A stretch of 64,000 nucleotides of DNA from Cotesia glomerata (taxonomy: Eukaryota; Arthropoda; Insecta; Hymenoptera; Braconidae): contig NW_025401443.1 in the NCBI RefSeq assembly GCF_020080835.1, positions 248,001 through 312,000 of the forward strand, written 5' to 3'. A program made the position numbers and the translations under genes. Below the pieces are notes generated by a model that worked only from the letters and a program-made list of their open reading frames with translations, made no database searches and was not told the origin of the DNA. How positions within the stretch are numbered: the stretch's first letter is position 1; the number at the start of each line of letters is the position of its first letter. Shown in pieces: positions 7,401 to 16,808 of the stretch.

Positions 7401-9914
7401 GTTTTTATTTTGAAATATATTTTACATCAGTGCAACAAAGTTTGGTGATAAATAACGAAACGATGTGCTGATGCTAAAAAAATATAAAAAATATATTGAC
7501 TAATTGGTCTGACTAATTCGATTCGTTTGAGCCCTTAATTTTATTATTCAAAAGATCTCTCATCGCAATTTTAATTTGTTATTTGTGGAATACAGAAAAG
7601 TTCTGATTGCGAAAGATATCCATTATACATTGCTGAGTTCTTGGTTTAAAAGTTTTTTTAAATATTCACCGCTGGTCTGACAATAATTTTGAACCTGACT
7701 GTGGATCATACATCTTCCTTAAAAAATGTATGCTGCTTAAGTTTTTCCGCTAGATGATTTTAGAAAGAAAATTAGTTTCTTCCAAAAATTTAAATTTGCG
7801 ATGATAAACCTTTTAAAAGTAATAGTAAGAATTCAAATATTTTCAATAATCATTTATCATTATACTGAATAACTTTTTTAGTGTATTTTTATACAGTAAA
7901 AAAATTTTTGTCAAATTGAACATAAATATTTGTTTAACTGATTATTTTTACACAAACTAATGTTAATTCTACATTCTAGTGTGCTAAATCAACACATAAG
8001 AATGTAAAATTCTACACCCTAGAGTATAATATTCTACACAAAAACTTTTACACTTTACACAATGACGAAAAATTTTTTACTGTGTAAAGAAAAAAAAAAT
8101 AGTCAATTCATTTGGCTGACCCAACTTAACAAATGTATAAAAAATTTTGTAACTCATGCTGTAATAAAGATTTGATGTGAAAATAATGCGAGGTATTTAG
8201 AAGTATTTGTGAAAAATTATAATCCTTGCTGTACTTGTTCACTCAGAAAATAGTTTTAAGTCACAGTAATTAGTTGTATATCAATGACCCAATATTACAT
8301 CCACGTTTTCTTTGGAAATTTCTTTTAAAATAACATACAACTATGTAAGACAACCATTCCATTCATTTCCAATATGCATGTATCAAATAATCGATAATCC
8401 CTGAATAAAAAAAGTATTGAGACAAAGAAAAAAGTATTGAAAAGTATTGGATTGACTGAAAAACCAATACTTTTCAATCTACTTTTTTCTTTGTCTCAAT
8501 ACTTTTTTTTAATAAGGGATGTTTTTTTTCAGTATATTTATTACTTTTATCTGATATTTCCAATTTGCAGTAATATTATACAGAGAAGTATTTATCAAAT
8601 TATTTATGTCAATCTTTTTAAAATAAAAAAATTACGAAACTGAGTATAAAGTTATAAACATAAATAATTATAATTTCTTAAATTATAGAAGTTTGACATT
8701 CAAATTTAGAAGTAGTTACTCATGTAATTTTTTATTTGCTAAAATTTATTCTCAACAATTGATTACAGTCGACACTCTCTGTATTGGACCTCTCTGTATT
8801 TGACCGCTCTCTGTATTTGACCACATTCTTCCTCTGTATTTGACGATTTTACACAGCTCTTATGGACAAGGACGAGTCAAATACAGAGTATGGTCCTGTA
8901 CGGGCGAGTCAAATACAGAGAGCGTTGACTGTATAAATTTAAATATAATCTAACTCGTTAATTTATCAAAAAGATGAACATACTTTGACGTAATTATTAA
9001 TCACATCTTTGTTTAATAAAAGAGAACGCGCAACTAGAATATGTCCAACTTTTACCTAGAAAGAACATTAAAAAAAAAAATATCCATCGAATTTTTTGAT
9101 ACGCAACTACAAAGTTAATTAACCATTTTTCATCACTTAGTAAAACTTCTAAAATTTCAATAAATCATTCTTCGGTCTGCTATAATAACAGAAGATAAAA
9201 TTAATGATAACTACCAAGCTGCATCAATAACTTTTACTCTAAAAACAAGTAACAAGGAACTTTTTTCAGCTTACAACTCGTTAGAATATTTGTAAGTATG
9301 AAATTAAAAAAAAAAAACATATGTTGCTTGCAAAGTTCGTAAATAGTATTACGAATGTCGTTTTTGATAGATTCATGAACATCTCGTTTGACTTTTTTCC
9401 TTGGTCGTTTTTTCCCAGGAGTGTCAAAGTCTGCACCAGAGCGTCCAATGTTGACATACTTTGTTACAGACCTGGTTGAAATCTCTAAAGCTCTAGCTAC
9501 TCGATTTCTAGAAGGAATAAATTGTTATGAATTTGAAACAAAAATTTTTTTTCTATAATTTAATATATATTATTGCAAATAATAAGCAAAGAAATTAAAT
9601 TTGGAAAAACGAACTCCCGTTTTTTTAAAAAAATTTTTGCAAAAACGGAATTATTATTATTACTACTAGTATTTATTATTACTCGGAACTTGTAAACATA
9701 AAAAATTACAATAATTTATTTACCTGACTTGACTGAGAGGAATCATTGGACCCTTATTGTCAGCTTCTTCTTTCATAAATTTGTACAGCGAATAAATAGC
9801 TCCCTGCATCTGAGAATTGAAGCTTCTTCCTGTTTTATTTTTCGTTTCCGCACTCCAAGGTTTTAGTTTTTGAGGCTGATTTGGGAATAATCCTGGCTTC
9901 TTCCGTTTACCCAT
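3724..9914 (-). CDS. Spliced gene: IS630/Tc1-type DDE transposase + Ulp1 protease + second cysteine-peptidase-like domain
   Basis: Exons that can be read on the minus strand: 9914-9724, 9507 to about 9318, 6854-6353, 6257-5592, 5499-5392, 5281-5015, 4933-4859, 4784-4491 and 4416-3724. From 6353 onward all six introns are phase 0 and every exon length is a multiple of three. About 867 codons from 6854 to the stop read without interruption. Domain order is N-terminal helix-turn-helix, DDE transposase, acidic linker, Ulp1/C48 SUMO protease, then a C-terminal domain like large viral deubiquitinases (C76). The intron 9317-6855 is uncertain: a small exon may be missing, because the usual helix between the two HTH parts is not seen. 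The intron at 5391-5282 would use a GC donor. The joins are inferred from splice consensus and frame, not from transcripts. It could instead be two or more adjacent genes, but the single open frame argues for one. It is probably the coding region of an autonomous DNA transposon. Confidence 0.65.
4491..5499 (-). CDS. Ulp1/SENP-type SUMO protease (peptidase C48) exons
   Basis: Four exons (5499-5392, 5281-5015, 4933-4859, 4784-4491) join in phase 0 to give a C48 peptidase. The entry motif LLNDQ|IINLYLRLV spans the first junction. The catalytic His is in AELRHWSLCVIHF and the Asp in ISYYDSLNY. The oxyanion-hole Gln and nucleophile Cys are in PQQNNLTDCGVFVCKFA. All four residues are present. This family removes SUMO or related modifiers. 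Ulp1 domains are known in several eukaryotic DNA transposons, where their role is unclear. The 5392 donor would be GC rather than GT. The tail is basic (KKKEPPRKSS) and joins the last exon at a TCT|GTAAGT donor. Confidence 0.8.
5592..6854 (-). CDS. DDE transposase catalytic exons (IS630/Tc1-type)
   Basis: Exon 6854-6353 opens with a second helix-turn-helix (LRRVLHDIGFTYKRRNG, then IERPDIVSKRQRFM), standard just before the catalytic core in this family. First catalytic Asp is in VFEDETWTYK, second in IVMDNAPYHS. A canonical donor (CAA|GTAAGT) leads to exon 6257-5592, which carries RLPPYHCFYNPIEMVQ with the third acidic residue (Glu). The triad is therefore intact. The end of the second exon (about 100 residues) is acidic and low-complexity, ending at a GTATGA donor; it looks like a linker to the protease region. 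No frameshift or stop interrupts either exon, unusual in this decayed window. Confidence 0.8.
6917..7890. other. Intronic AT-rich stretch
   Basis: Part of the long intron 9317-6855 of the transposase gene. The short reading frame at 6917-7117 has no recognisable domain and I regard it as chance. No splice-site-flanked exon supplying the missing helix was found, though a very short one could be overlooked. Confidence 0.4.
7894..8082. mobile_element. Small MITE, mariner-like termini (189 bp)
   Basis: Begins CAGTAAAAAAATTTTTGTC and ends with its inverse GACGAAAAATTTTTTACTG, an imperfect 19-bp terminal inverted repeat. The flanks are TA on the left and TG on the right, consistent with a TA target with one substitution. 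No coding capacity. It sits in the long intron of the transposase gene. Confidence 0.65.
8397..8520. mobile_element. Fold-back hairpin element (124 bp)
   Basis: The two arms (8397-8452 and 8463-8520) are near-perfect inverse copies starting ATCCCTGAATAAAAAAAG and ending AAGGGAT, with only about ten bases between them. As RNA it would fold into a single long hairpin. It could be a minimal MITE or a tail-to-tail duplicated fragment; no clear target duplication is visible. Confidence 0.65.
8766..8931. mobile_element. MITE with TA target duplication (166 bp)
   Basis: Termini CAGTCGACACTCTCTGTATT and its inverse AATACAGAGAGCGTTGACTG are flanked by TA on both sides (8764-8765 and 8932-8933). Direct and inverted CTCTGTATTTGAC repeats fill the interior. 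This fits the Tc1/mariner or pogo type of non-autonomous element. Confidence 0.75.
9318..9914 (-). CDS. N-terminal DNA-binding exons of the transposase gene
   Basis: The first visible coding exon (9914-9724) begins with a basic stretch MGKRKKPGLFPNQ. It ends at a phase-2 donor (CAG|GTAAAT) that joins 9507 to continue as VRNRVARALEISTRSVTKYV, a typical helix-turn-helix of IS630/Tc1-type transposases. A basic KKRPRKKVKR stretch (possible nuclear signal or AT-hook-like) and another helix ending near LCKQH follow. The ATG at 9914 lies just after an acceptor-like site (near 9935), and a good donor GAG|GTAAGT lies at 10112/10111, so a 5' untranslated or short coding exon upstream is likely. The link to the exon at 6854 is the weakest part of the model. 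Confidence 0.6.
9590..9660 (-). repeat. Single inverted copy of the 10540-14340 minisatellite unit
   Basis: The string with 'cgaactcccgttttt' and 'gcaaaaacgg' is, on the minus strand, a relative of the AAAAACGG...CCGTTTTT unit repeated at 13544-14340. It lies in the first coding intron of the transposase gene, so the repeat was once more widely spread here. Confidence 0.5.
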
Positions 9915-9989
9915 GACTGGATCCGTGAAAACCTGAAAAAAAAACTAAAAAAATTACGCAGTAAATACGAAAAAACGAATTAGTGTGGA

Positions 9990-10540
9990 CGATGATTATT
10001 TGTCCAATCTTAGATATTGAATTTATTTGAAACGATACTAGCCCAGATCTAAAAAATAAAATAAAATATATATATTATGCATATACAATGAGTTATAAAA
10101 AATGAACTTACCTCTATAATATCCAATATCCAAAAAACAAATCACATACAAAAAAAAAAAAAACAGTAGTTAACACTATCACCAAAATAACCGTAAATTT
10201 TGGAATACGGCCAAAATGAAGATAATTGGTTTGATTGAGATTATTCAAGAGAATAATATTAATCAAAATTATTTGTATAAGGCAGATGATAGATTAATTA
10301 TTTTCAACGATAAAAGTCAAAACAATCGTTTGCGTTGCAAAATTGTTGTTAAACAGTCGGCCATTTAAAAACAATCGACGATCGGGTTATTGTCTAGGTC
10401 AGCGAAGAAAGGATAAAAAGGCATCAAATAAATAGAAAAACTTTTTTTATTTTTATTTAAATATTTTTTATTTTAGTACTACAAGCATTTTTACACAAAA
10501 ATAAAAATTTTCCCAACAGATTTGTATTAAAAAGTATATT
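9990..10540. other. Upstream region of the transposase gene
   Basis: No ORF of note. A strong minus-strand splice donor (GAG|GTAAGT, exon ending at 10112) suggests a leader exon somewhere in 10112-10400, so the promoter of the transposase gene probably lies here. No clear terminal inverted repeat matching the 3261-3723 end was found. Confidence 0.35.
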
Positions 10541-10857
10541 TAAAATATTCTTTGTCTCGCCTGCTTTCGTAAAACAAATAAAATACGGATACCCGTTTCA
10601 TACTTCGGTTCAATTATTGAAAACGGAAGCCTCCGTCTATTTGTTTGAGATCTACAGTTTGTCCGTTTTTCTAAAGTCCAATTAACTTTAGTTTGCTTTT
10701 CTGCAAATTTTTTCACTAAATAAAACGTTTTTCCATTTTTTGGAAAGTAAGAGTAAAGAAACGGTTGCCCATTTTTTTTAAGAATAATAACTAATGAAAA
10801 CGTCGTTCCGTTTTTACTTAAATTTTTTTGTGAATAACCGGGAGTCCGTTTTTCTAA
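10540..10857. repeat. Left part of minisatellite array, degenerate
   Basis: Diverged copies of the hairpin-bearing unit found at 13544-14340 (for example 'aaaacgtcgttccgttttt' and 'ccgggagtccgtttttct'). It is separated from that array only by the Tc5-like transposon, so one array was split by the insertion. Confidence 0.6.
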
Positions 10858-11183
10858 CAAGGGGAGGATACGACCTTGGGAAAACCGATTTTGATAATCT
10901 TTGACGTAGTGGTAGTACACTATGTGGGTATACTACCTCTGAAATACTAAAGTGCAATACTCAAAAATGGCTGAGAAAAACGCACTCAAAGTTTACCCAG
11001 CACTACAATATATTAATAGGTAAATAATTGATACATTAAATTATTCTTTAATAAAAAATTTTTCAATTTTAAACTTCATTTCTATAAATTATCTGCGGTG
11101 GTACAAACAAATAATAAGTTGAAAATTAAATGGAAAATTATACATTTTTTTAATTAATTAAAGCAATATTTTATAATTACGTA

Positions 11184-12019
11184 TTATAAGATATTATTAC
11201 ATGATCCTGAGTGATACTTATGATAAAAACATTCAAAACAAAAAGTTTTTCTACACCAAGAACAACAAATAAATGCTGCTTTTTTACAATGACACGGTAT
11301 TTTTAAACGGTCTAATGAGAAACACCCATCATTGACATTAGTAAAAAAATTTCTTGTGTCACAAAGCCCGCTGGCGAACCAGGCATATTCCATCATGTCT
11401 CGAAATATTGGCGCTGACAATTGGAGATGAATAATCGAATGAATTTTTATGCAATCCTCTCGGGAATGAATTTCATAATTCTTGTCTAGAAGTTCAGCGG
11501 TACTTTGCAATCGTTTGATAAAATTTTTCACTTGTCTATAGAAATAGACATCACATGGTTGAACTAACGGAGTACATTTTGGAGGTATAACTTTAAATGT
11601 GCATGTAGGCATTTTTTTATCATCCTGAAATATTTCATCATATAATTCTGGCTTCACTTGTCCTGTCCACGATTCAATAATTAAAAGAAATTTATTTTTT
11701 TGAACATATGGCATTAAACATTTCTCTAGAAAATTTTTATAGAGAGTAGTTGTCAGTTTTCCTGATTTTGATAATGTGACAATAACATTTTTGTATTTTC
11801 TTAAATATTCTTCTACGTTTTTCTTTATTCTTGGCCCAAAATCACCTGTAGGCTCTTGCAAACAAATAAAAACATGTGGTAGTAATTTTCCAGATAATGT
11901 TATGCTATATTGTGCAGTATATGAGTGTGACACCTTGGTCATGTCTTGTACTTTTGCAAACACTGTTTTGCTTCCTTTTTCCGTCAGTGTCCTATTAAAC
12001 ATTGATTGGTATTGACATC
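11184..12019 (-). CDS. Tc5-like transposase, catalytic exon with C-terminal zinc-binding tail
   Basis: This exon joins the upstream exon across a 97-bp intron (12116-12020, GT-AG) in frame, giving TDQTGCQYQS. It belongs to the DDE_1 family. The second catalytic position reads LLIIESWTGQ, with Glu where this family normally has Asp, and the third is VQPCDVYFYRQVK with Asp present. The C-terminus has an extra Cys/His cluster (CHCKKAAFICCSWCRK then CFECFYHKYHSGSC), likely a zinc-binding module. No stops interrupt it. The Glu change is conservative in charge but may abolish catalysis. Confidence 0.8.
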
Positions 12020-12116
12020 CTGAAAATATGAATTTTAATAAATCTAATGATTAACTTCGATTAAATTTAATAATGGAATAAAAAATAATTAGTTTACCGT
12101 TAGAAAATTTATATAC

Positions 12117-13010
12117 CTGTTTGATCTGTATTAATAACGAAGTCACTATCGAAGTTAAATATCAATTGTTTTGTTTGAATGCGAAACATTTCTGCAGAGG
12201 CGATAATTTCTGGCATGGTGTGAACTTCTTTGTCTGTTACAAATTTTGTAATTTTGCGTTGACGAATGTTGTGTCTTTGTTTAAATTTTTTTACCCATGG
12301 GTCGGACGCTGTAAATTGAAGATTAGGAAACTGGCTGGCTGCAGCTAAAGCCCATTGCTGCAAATTTCGTGTAGTCACTTGTTGATAATTTTGTCTTGCC
12401 TCGACGAAGCGGTCATACGTCCAAGAATCAATCACATGATATTTATCAAATTTAGTTCCACCATGTTCAACATCTTTTTCCCATACTTTCAAATGATCCA
12501 TTCTCTTCAAATGACTACATCCATTTTTTTGTAATGTCTCTAGTTTCCATGAAGGGTGAGCTTTTGCTATGTTTAAAACTTTAATTTTATATTCCAGAGG
12601 AATATAATCCATCATTTTTTGTTTTTTTTTTTTTCATCTGGAACATAGTCATCAACTGAATTATCTTCTACTACTTCAAAATTTCCGTCTGGGCATTCTT
12701 CTTGAGCATGAATCAATTCTTGATCGCTTACGAACTTCTTTTTATTTAATATATCTAACGTATTATCATATAATTCTCTACCAATCAACATAGCATCTTC
12801 AGATAGAGTGTCAGAAGATGTTTTTGCAATTAAATCACTTTCAAGAAGTAAACCTTCATAATACACTACTCTATCTTTTAGCCGTTGCTTCGATAAATCA
12901 CTATGTAAGGATGTATCAGGAGTGTTTTCATTTCCATGAGAAGAACTGGCTTCGCTTGATGACATTTTATAAATTATAAAACAATTTTTAAAGTAAATTT
13001 CACTGCACAA
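12117..13010 (-). CDS. Tc5-like transposase, N-terminal and DNA-binding exon (frameshifted)
   Basis: An N-terminal acidic, Ser-rich segment (frame ending near 12612) is followed, in another frame, by a CENP-B/Tc5-type helix-turn-helix region. The second part runs from the MMDYIPLEYKIKVLNIA stretch through DPWVKKFKQRHNI. The frames meet at a run of 13 A residues (minus strand, about 12622-12634), so one base lost or gained there explains the break; it may be real or a sequencing error. The exon ends in FVINTDQTG, which carries the first catalytic Asp, at an ACAG|GTATAT donor (12117/12116). The likely start is the second Met (MSSSEASSS), after a leader-like MCSEIYFKN segment. Confidence 0.75.
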
Positions 13011-13543
13011 ATACGTCTGTTCGTGTCGAAATTCAGAAACTAACTGCTATAGTCAAGCTTCTGAAAAAGTGGTGGGACTAACATAGGTTCAAGGACAACA
13101 ACATGACTATTCTTCCGGTGGGCCAACAGAGCTCGAATCGATGTACAGTTTACAATAACTCGAGGACAAGAATTATTGTACCCTCATACCATATTCGACC
13201 CTTCTTATTGTCTGGCGCAGGTATATATTTTTCAGTTAAACTTATAATGAATATGAGAGTTATAAGAATTATTCATGAATTACAAATATCTCATGATATA
13301 CACCGTAGATAATTTATAGAAATGAAGTTGAAAATAAAAAAATATTTTATTAAAGAATAATTTAATGTATCAATTATTTACCTATTAATATATTATAGTG
13401 CTGAGTAAACTTTGAGTGCGTTTTTTTCAGCCATTTTTGAGTATTGCACTTTAGTATTTCAGAGGTAGTATACCCACATGGTGTACTATCACTGCGTCAA
13501 AGATTATCCAAATCCGTTTCCCCAAGGTCGTATCCTCCCCTTG

Positions 13544-14340
13544 TAAGTTAATGCGATTGCTTAGTCTGCAATAATAATGACTAATAAAAACGTTGTTCCG
13601 TTTTTACTTTAATTTTTTTGTAAAACCGGGAGCCCGTTTTTCAAAGTTTACTTTCTTTGCTTATTTATTGCAATAATAATCACAAATAAAAACGGTGTCC
13701 CGTTTTTACTTAAATTTATTTTTAAAAAACTGGAAGCCCGTTTTTTCAAGTGTAATTCTTTTGCTCATTCTTTGCAATAATTATAATAATCGTAAATAAA
13801 AACGATGGTCCGTTTTTCCAAGTTTTATTTCTCTGCTTATTCTTAGCAATGGTCATCACAAATAAAAACGGTGGTCCGTTTTTCTAAGTTTTATTTCTTT
13901 GCTTATTTATTGCAATAATAATCACAAATAAAAACGGTGTCCCGTTTTTCCAAGTTTTATTTCTCTGCTTATTTTTAGCAATAGTCATTACAAATAAAAA
14001 CGGTGGTCCGTTTTTCCAAGTTTTATTTCTTTGCTTATTTATTGCAATAATAATCACAAATAAAAACGGTGTCCCGTTTTTACTTAAATTTATTTTTAAA
14101 AAACTGGATGCCCGTTTTTTCAAGTTTAATTCTTTTGCTCTTTGCAATAATAATAATAATCACAAATAAAAACGGTGTTCCGTTTTTCCGATTTTAATTT
14201 CTCTGCTTTCACTGCAATAGTCATCACAAATAAAAACAGTGGTCCGTTTTTTCAAGTTTTATTTCTTTGCTTATTAGCGATAGTCATCACAAATAAAAAC
14301 GGTGGTCCGTTTTTCCAAGTTTAATATTTTTGTTTTTGAA
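13544..14340. repeat. Hairpin-bearing minisatellite array, units about 65 or 105 bp
   Basis: Around ten units start near 13584, 13684, 13792, 13860, 13926, 13995, 14057, 14163, 14228 and 14291. Each contains an inverted repeat of the form AAAAACGGtggtCCGTTTTT (8-bp arms, 4-bp loop), followed by a T-rich spacer with 'tttctttgcttat'. The loop varies while the arms are mostly kept. The spurious frame at 13884-14147 arises from this array. Confidence 0.85.
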
Positions 14341-14566
14341 AAACTTTCTGTACTTAAATTTAAAAAAGAAAAAAATATCAAATAAACGTTCTCACGTTAA
14401 TTATTTTTTACTTTTGCTTACTCTATATTTATTCGCGAATCTTCTAGGTAACCTGAAATCGTTGTATTGTATATGCAGAAAAATTCCTGATTAATTTAAT
14501 TATAGCAATATTCAGTTATATTGCACAATCTACATCATTTTTTTACAAATATATAGTTTTTAATCA
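14341..14566. other. Spacer before the envelope-like gene
   Basis: AT-rich, with no gag or pol remnant of the expected upstream part of an LTR element. A tract ending 'acaaatatatag' just before 14567 resembles a splice acceptor, as often used for env subgenomic mRNAs; this is only suggestive. Confidence 0.35.
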
Positions 14567-15622
14567 TTCCCTTTTGAATTTGCCGCTCGTGGAGGGATAC
14601 TACTTTTTACCACCCATGCGTACTTTGACATTGAGTACTGGTGGGAGAGCGACGCTGTGGTGGGGACGTGTGAGGTACCCAGGAACGAAAAGGGAAAGCT
14701 TTCAGTAGTCCGACTATACATTTATGAACTTGATTACAGACAATGCAAAAAGTTACAAGAAGACGGGAGTTTACGAATGGGTGATTCAGGGTTTATAGAG
14801 GGAGTAAAAAGAAATAGTACGGATTTTCGGACCATAATATTAGCAGGAAAAACAACAGTGGATGGAAAATGCACGGGAGTTTCATACAGCGATCCATTTG
14901 GCACCTGGGATGGAGTTATCGGAGAGGCGACCGTAAAAATTACAGTCAAAAATTATTTTGCGGCCATTGAACGAGCCAGCAACAGGATAATTTTAGGAAG
15001 CGGGTCAAGATGCGACTGGGCAGAAGGGGAGTGTATCGACCAATCAGGGAATAACGTATTTTGGGAAGTCATCAGGGATGATTCTTGTACGGCAAATCAC
15101 CTCACACTATACGAGGGTCCAGGACTAATTCTATCGGGTGAACCAGGAGAACCCGAAATTTATACGTTAAACACGGAGGAGACCACCTTCGCGCTATCAA
15201 AGAAAAGGGAAAAAGAAATTTACGGCTACAAATTAATACAAACAGAGCACCCTAAATTATTAATCAGAATAATAAGACCAGGAGAACGGGGAGCGAGAAC
15301 ACGACCAATTGTAACGCAAGACTTAGATATTTTCACATACATAAATTCGAAATTTATATATGTAGAAAAACATATCAAACGTCAAATGAAAGCTTTGTAC
15401 AGGGACATATTGCTACACAAATGTAAAGTAGAGAAGCAAGTAATTTCCAATGCACTCATGTTTTCGGGACTTAAACCAAAAGAGTTTGCCTACGCTATAA
15501 TGAAGGGCCCAGGATATTACGCTAGTCTCGCCGGAGAAATAATATATTTAATAAAATGCGTAGCTGTGGAAGTGACATTAAGGAAGACACAGGACTGTTA
15601 CCAAGAACTACCGGTAAAATAG
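14567..15622 (+). pseudogene. Envelope glycoprotein-like gene, N-terminal part (chuvirus-type, endogenous)
   Basis: The frame is open from about 14567, so the ATG-less start at 14657 is not the true N-terminus. The product is Cys-rich, with a DPFGTWDGVIGEATVKITV segment, spaced cysteines and a GYKLIQTEHPKLLIRI motif. I associate this pattern with chuvirus-like glycoproteins found in arthropod genomes, often as the env of LTR elements. It ends at a stop at 15622 because of a one-base frame change; the next frame carries on the same kind of sequence. No signal peptide could be placed. The family name rests on remembered motif similarity, so it is moderate. Other arthropod retroelement or viral envelopes are the alternative. 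Confidence 0.55.
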
Positions 15623-16128
15623 AGAGTTGGTTTCTAACTCCAAAGTCTACGATGATGATCAAAGAGGGAACGATGGTGGATTGTAATCAGCTGTTGGCAG
15701 TAGGATACGAAATAGACGGAGCATGGATTACAATGAAACCCGACTTCGAAAATACTGTCAGACCACAGACCTTGAGCCCATTAATGACACCAACTTGGAG
15801 TTATGAAGATCTGAAACATCTGGCAATGAGTGGAATATACACGGCAAAAGATCTTGAAAAATTAAGAAACAGAATAATGCTACCAGTAGAAACACCGGTA
15901 ACAGTAAACAACATAGTAAGAGGAGCCACCGAAAGGACAATTTCAGGAAATTCGGGAATATCCATGGCAAAGTTCATTGACGAGGCAGACATCGAAAATT
16001 TCGCGAAAAAACAGTGGGAGAAATTTTGGGGAGGATCCTTGGTATTTGGCACAGCTAGTGCTGGAGTAATCGGAGTAATCATGGTATTAAAAAAAAAAAA
16101 AAAAAAAAAAAACGGGGAAAGGGTGTGA
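15556..16128 (+). pseudogene. Envelope glycoprotein-like gene, C-terminal part (frame-shifted)
   Basis: This frame overlaps the end of the previous one and appears to be the membrane-proximal half of the same protein. Near its end it has a hydrophobic helix (SLVFGTASAGVIGVIMVL), which fits a C-terminal transmembrane anchor. A lysine-rich tail follows, encoded by a run of about 22 A (near 16090-16111). That run is itself prone to length change, so the true tail is uncertain. With the break near 15600 the locus cannot make an uninterrupted glycoprotein as sequenced. Confidence 0.55.
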
Positions 16129-16158
16129 GTTGTTCATGTTTATTATTATTCCAGTACC

Positions 16159-16743
16159 TTGATGGAGCCAACTCGGGGATCCTTGTCTAGGGTCATCGCT
16201 TTGGACAACAGGAGGGGATTGTACTCAAAGGATATAGGAGAGTATCGGCCATTCGCCCGCAGCAAAATAATTATAACCTTTATGAACATCGAGGATGAGG
16301 AAAGGAAAATCGAAATTTTGGAAGAGAAGATAAACGAGGTAGCGAAAGAAGAATCGAGCAGCCAATACAGGGAATGGAGAGAACAGATCAGACAAATGAA
16401 GACCCGAATGCGCGATAGCATCCACCGCTGCAGTATACGGGAAGCATTTATCACCGCTGAAACCCTACAATACTATCAAGAAATCTTTAAAATCAAGGAA
16501 AGTGGAGAAAAGATAAGAAGAACAGAAAAGGGCGAATGGATTATCAACCCCAATCAAGGAGGTCTAAAAATAGGAAACGGAACCACCTGGGAGGAAATAG
16601 ATGCTGAAATTATACTAATGGACAAAATCACCGCTACAGCATTTTTTGTCGCTCTAGCGGCATACGAAGGTCAAGCAATTCGTGACGTATATTCGCCAAC
16701 TGTTATGTACATTCGGCGTCCTACGGAACAAGATCTCCATTAG
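16159..16743 (+). CDS. Accessory ORF after the envelope gene, unknown
   Basis: About 190 residues, hydrophilic and charged, with a predicted coiled-coil-like helix (DEERKIEILEEKINEVAKEE) near residues 38-60. I do not recognise the family. It begins 30 bases after the envelope frame, just past a 'tattattattccag' string that resembles a splice acceptor, so it may be made from its own spliced mRNA. The first ATG follows an alternative TTG; the ATG at 16162 is the plausible start. The frame is uninterrupted, unlike the envelope gene before it. Confidence 0.45.
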   Translation: MMEPTRGSLSRVIALDNRRGLYSKDIGEYRPFARSKIIITFMNIEDEERKIEILEEKINEVAKEESSSQYREWREQIRQMKTRMRDSIHRCSIREAFITAETLQYYQEIFKIKESGEKIRRTEKGEWIINPNQGGLKIGNGTTWEEIDAEIILMDKITATAFFVALAAYEGQAIRDVYSPTVMYIRRPTEQDLH

Positions 16744-16808
16744 TATATATATGCGCTGCTACAGTACTTTTAAGTGCGACTGTACTTTGTGACCTAGTAT
16801 AGCGTGTA

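Larger units (their letters stand above)
10858..13543 (-). mobile_element. Tc5-like DNA transposon (pogo/Tc1-mariner superfamily), 2.69 kb
   Basis: The ends are long inverted repeats: 10858-11102, starting CAAGGGGAGGATACGACC, against 13302-13543. They match over about 240 bp with scattered differences. Both flanks read TAA, a 3-bp target duplication of the TNA type known for Tc5 elements. The interior encodes one spliced transposase on the minus strand. The insertion splits the minisatellite array. The transposase has a homopolymer frameshift and a substituted catalytic residue, so the copy is probably inactive. Confidence 0.85.

Noticed and set aside
13544..14340. CRISPR-like array
   Set aside because: Units vary in length and spacers are not unique sequences; the window is eukaryotic and has no cas genes. 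It is a minisatellite.
15758..16454. Minus-strand ORFs opposite the envelope and accessory genes
   Set aside because: Shadow frames with no motifs; the plus strand has the recognisable protein pattern.
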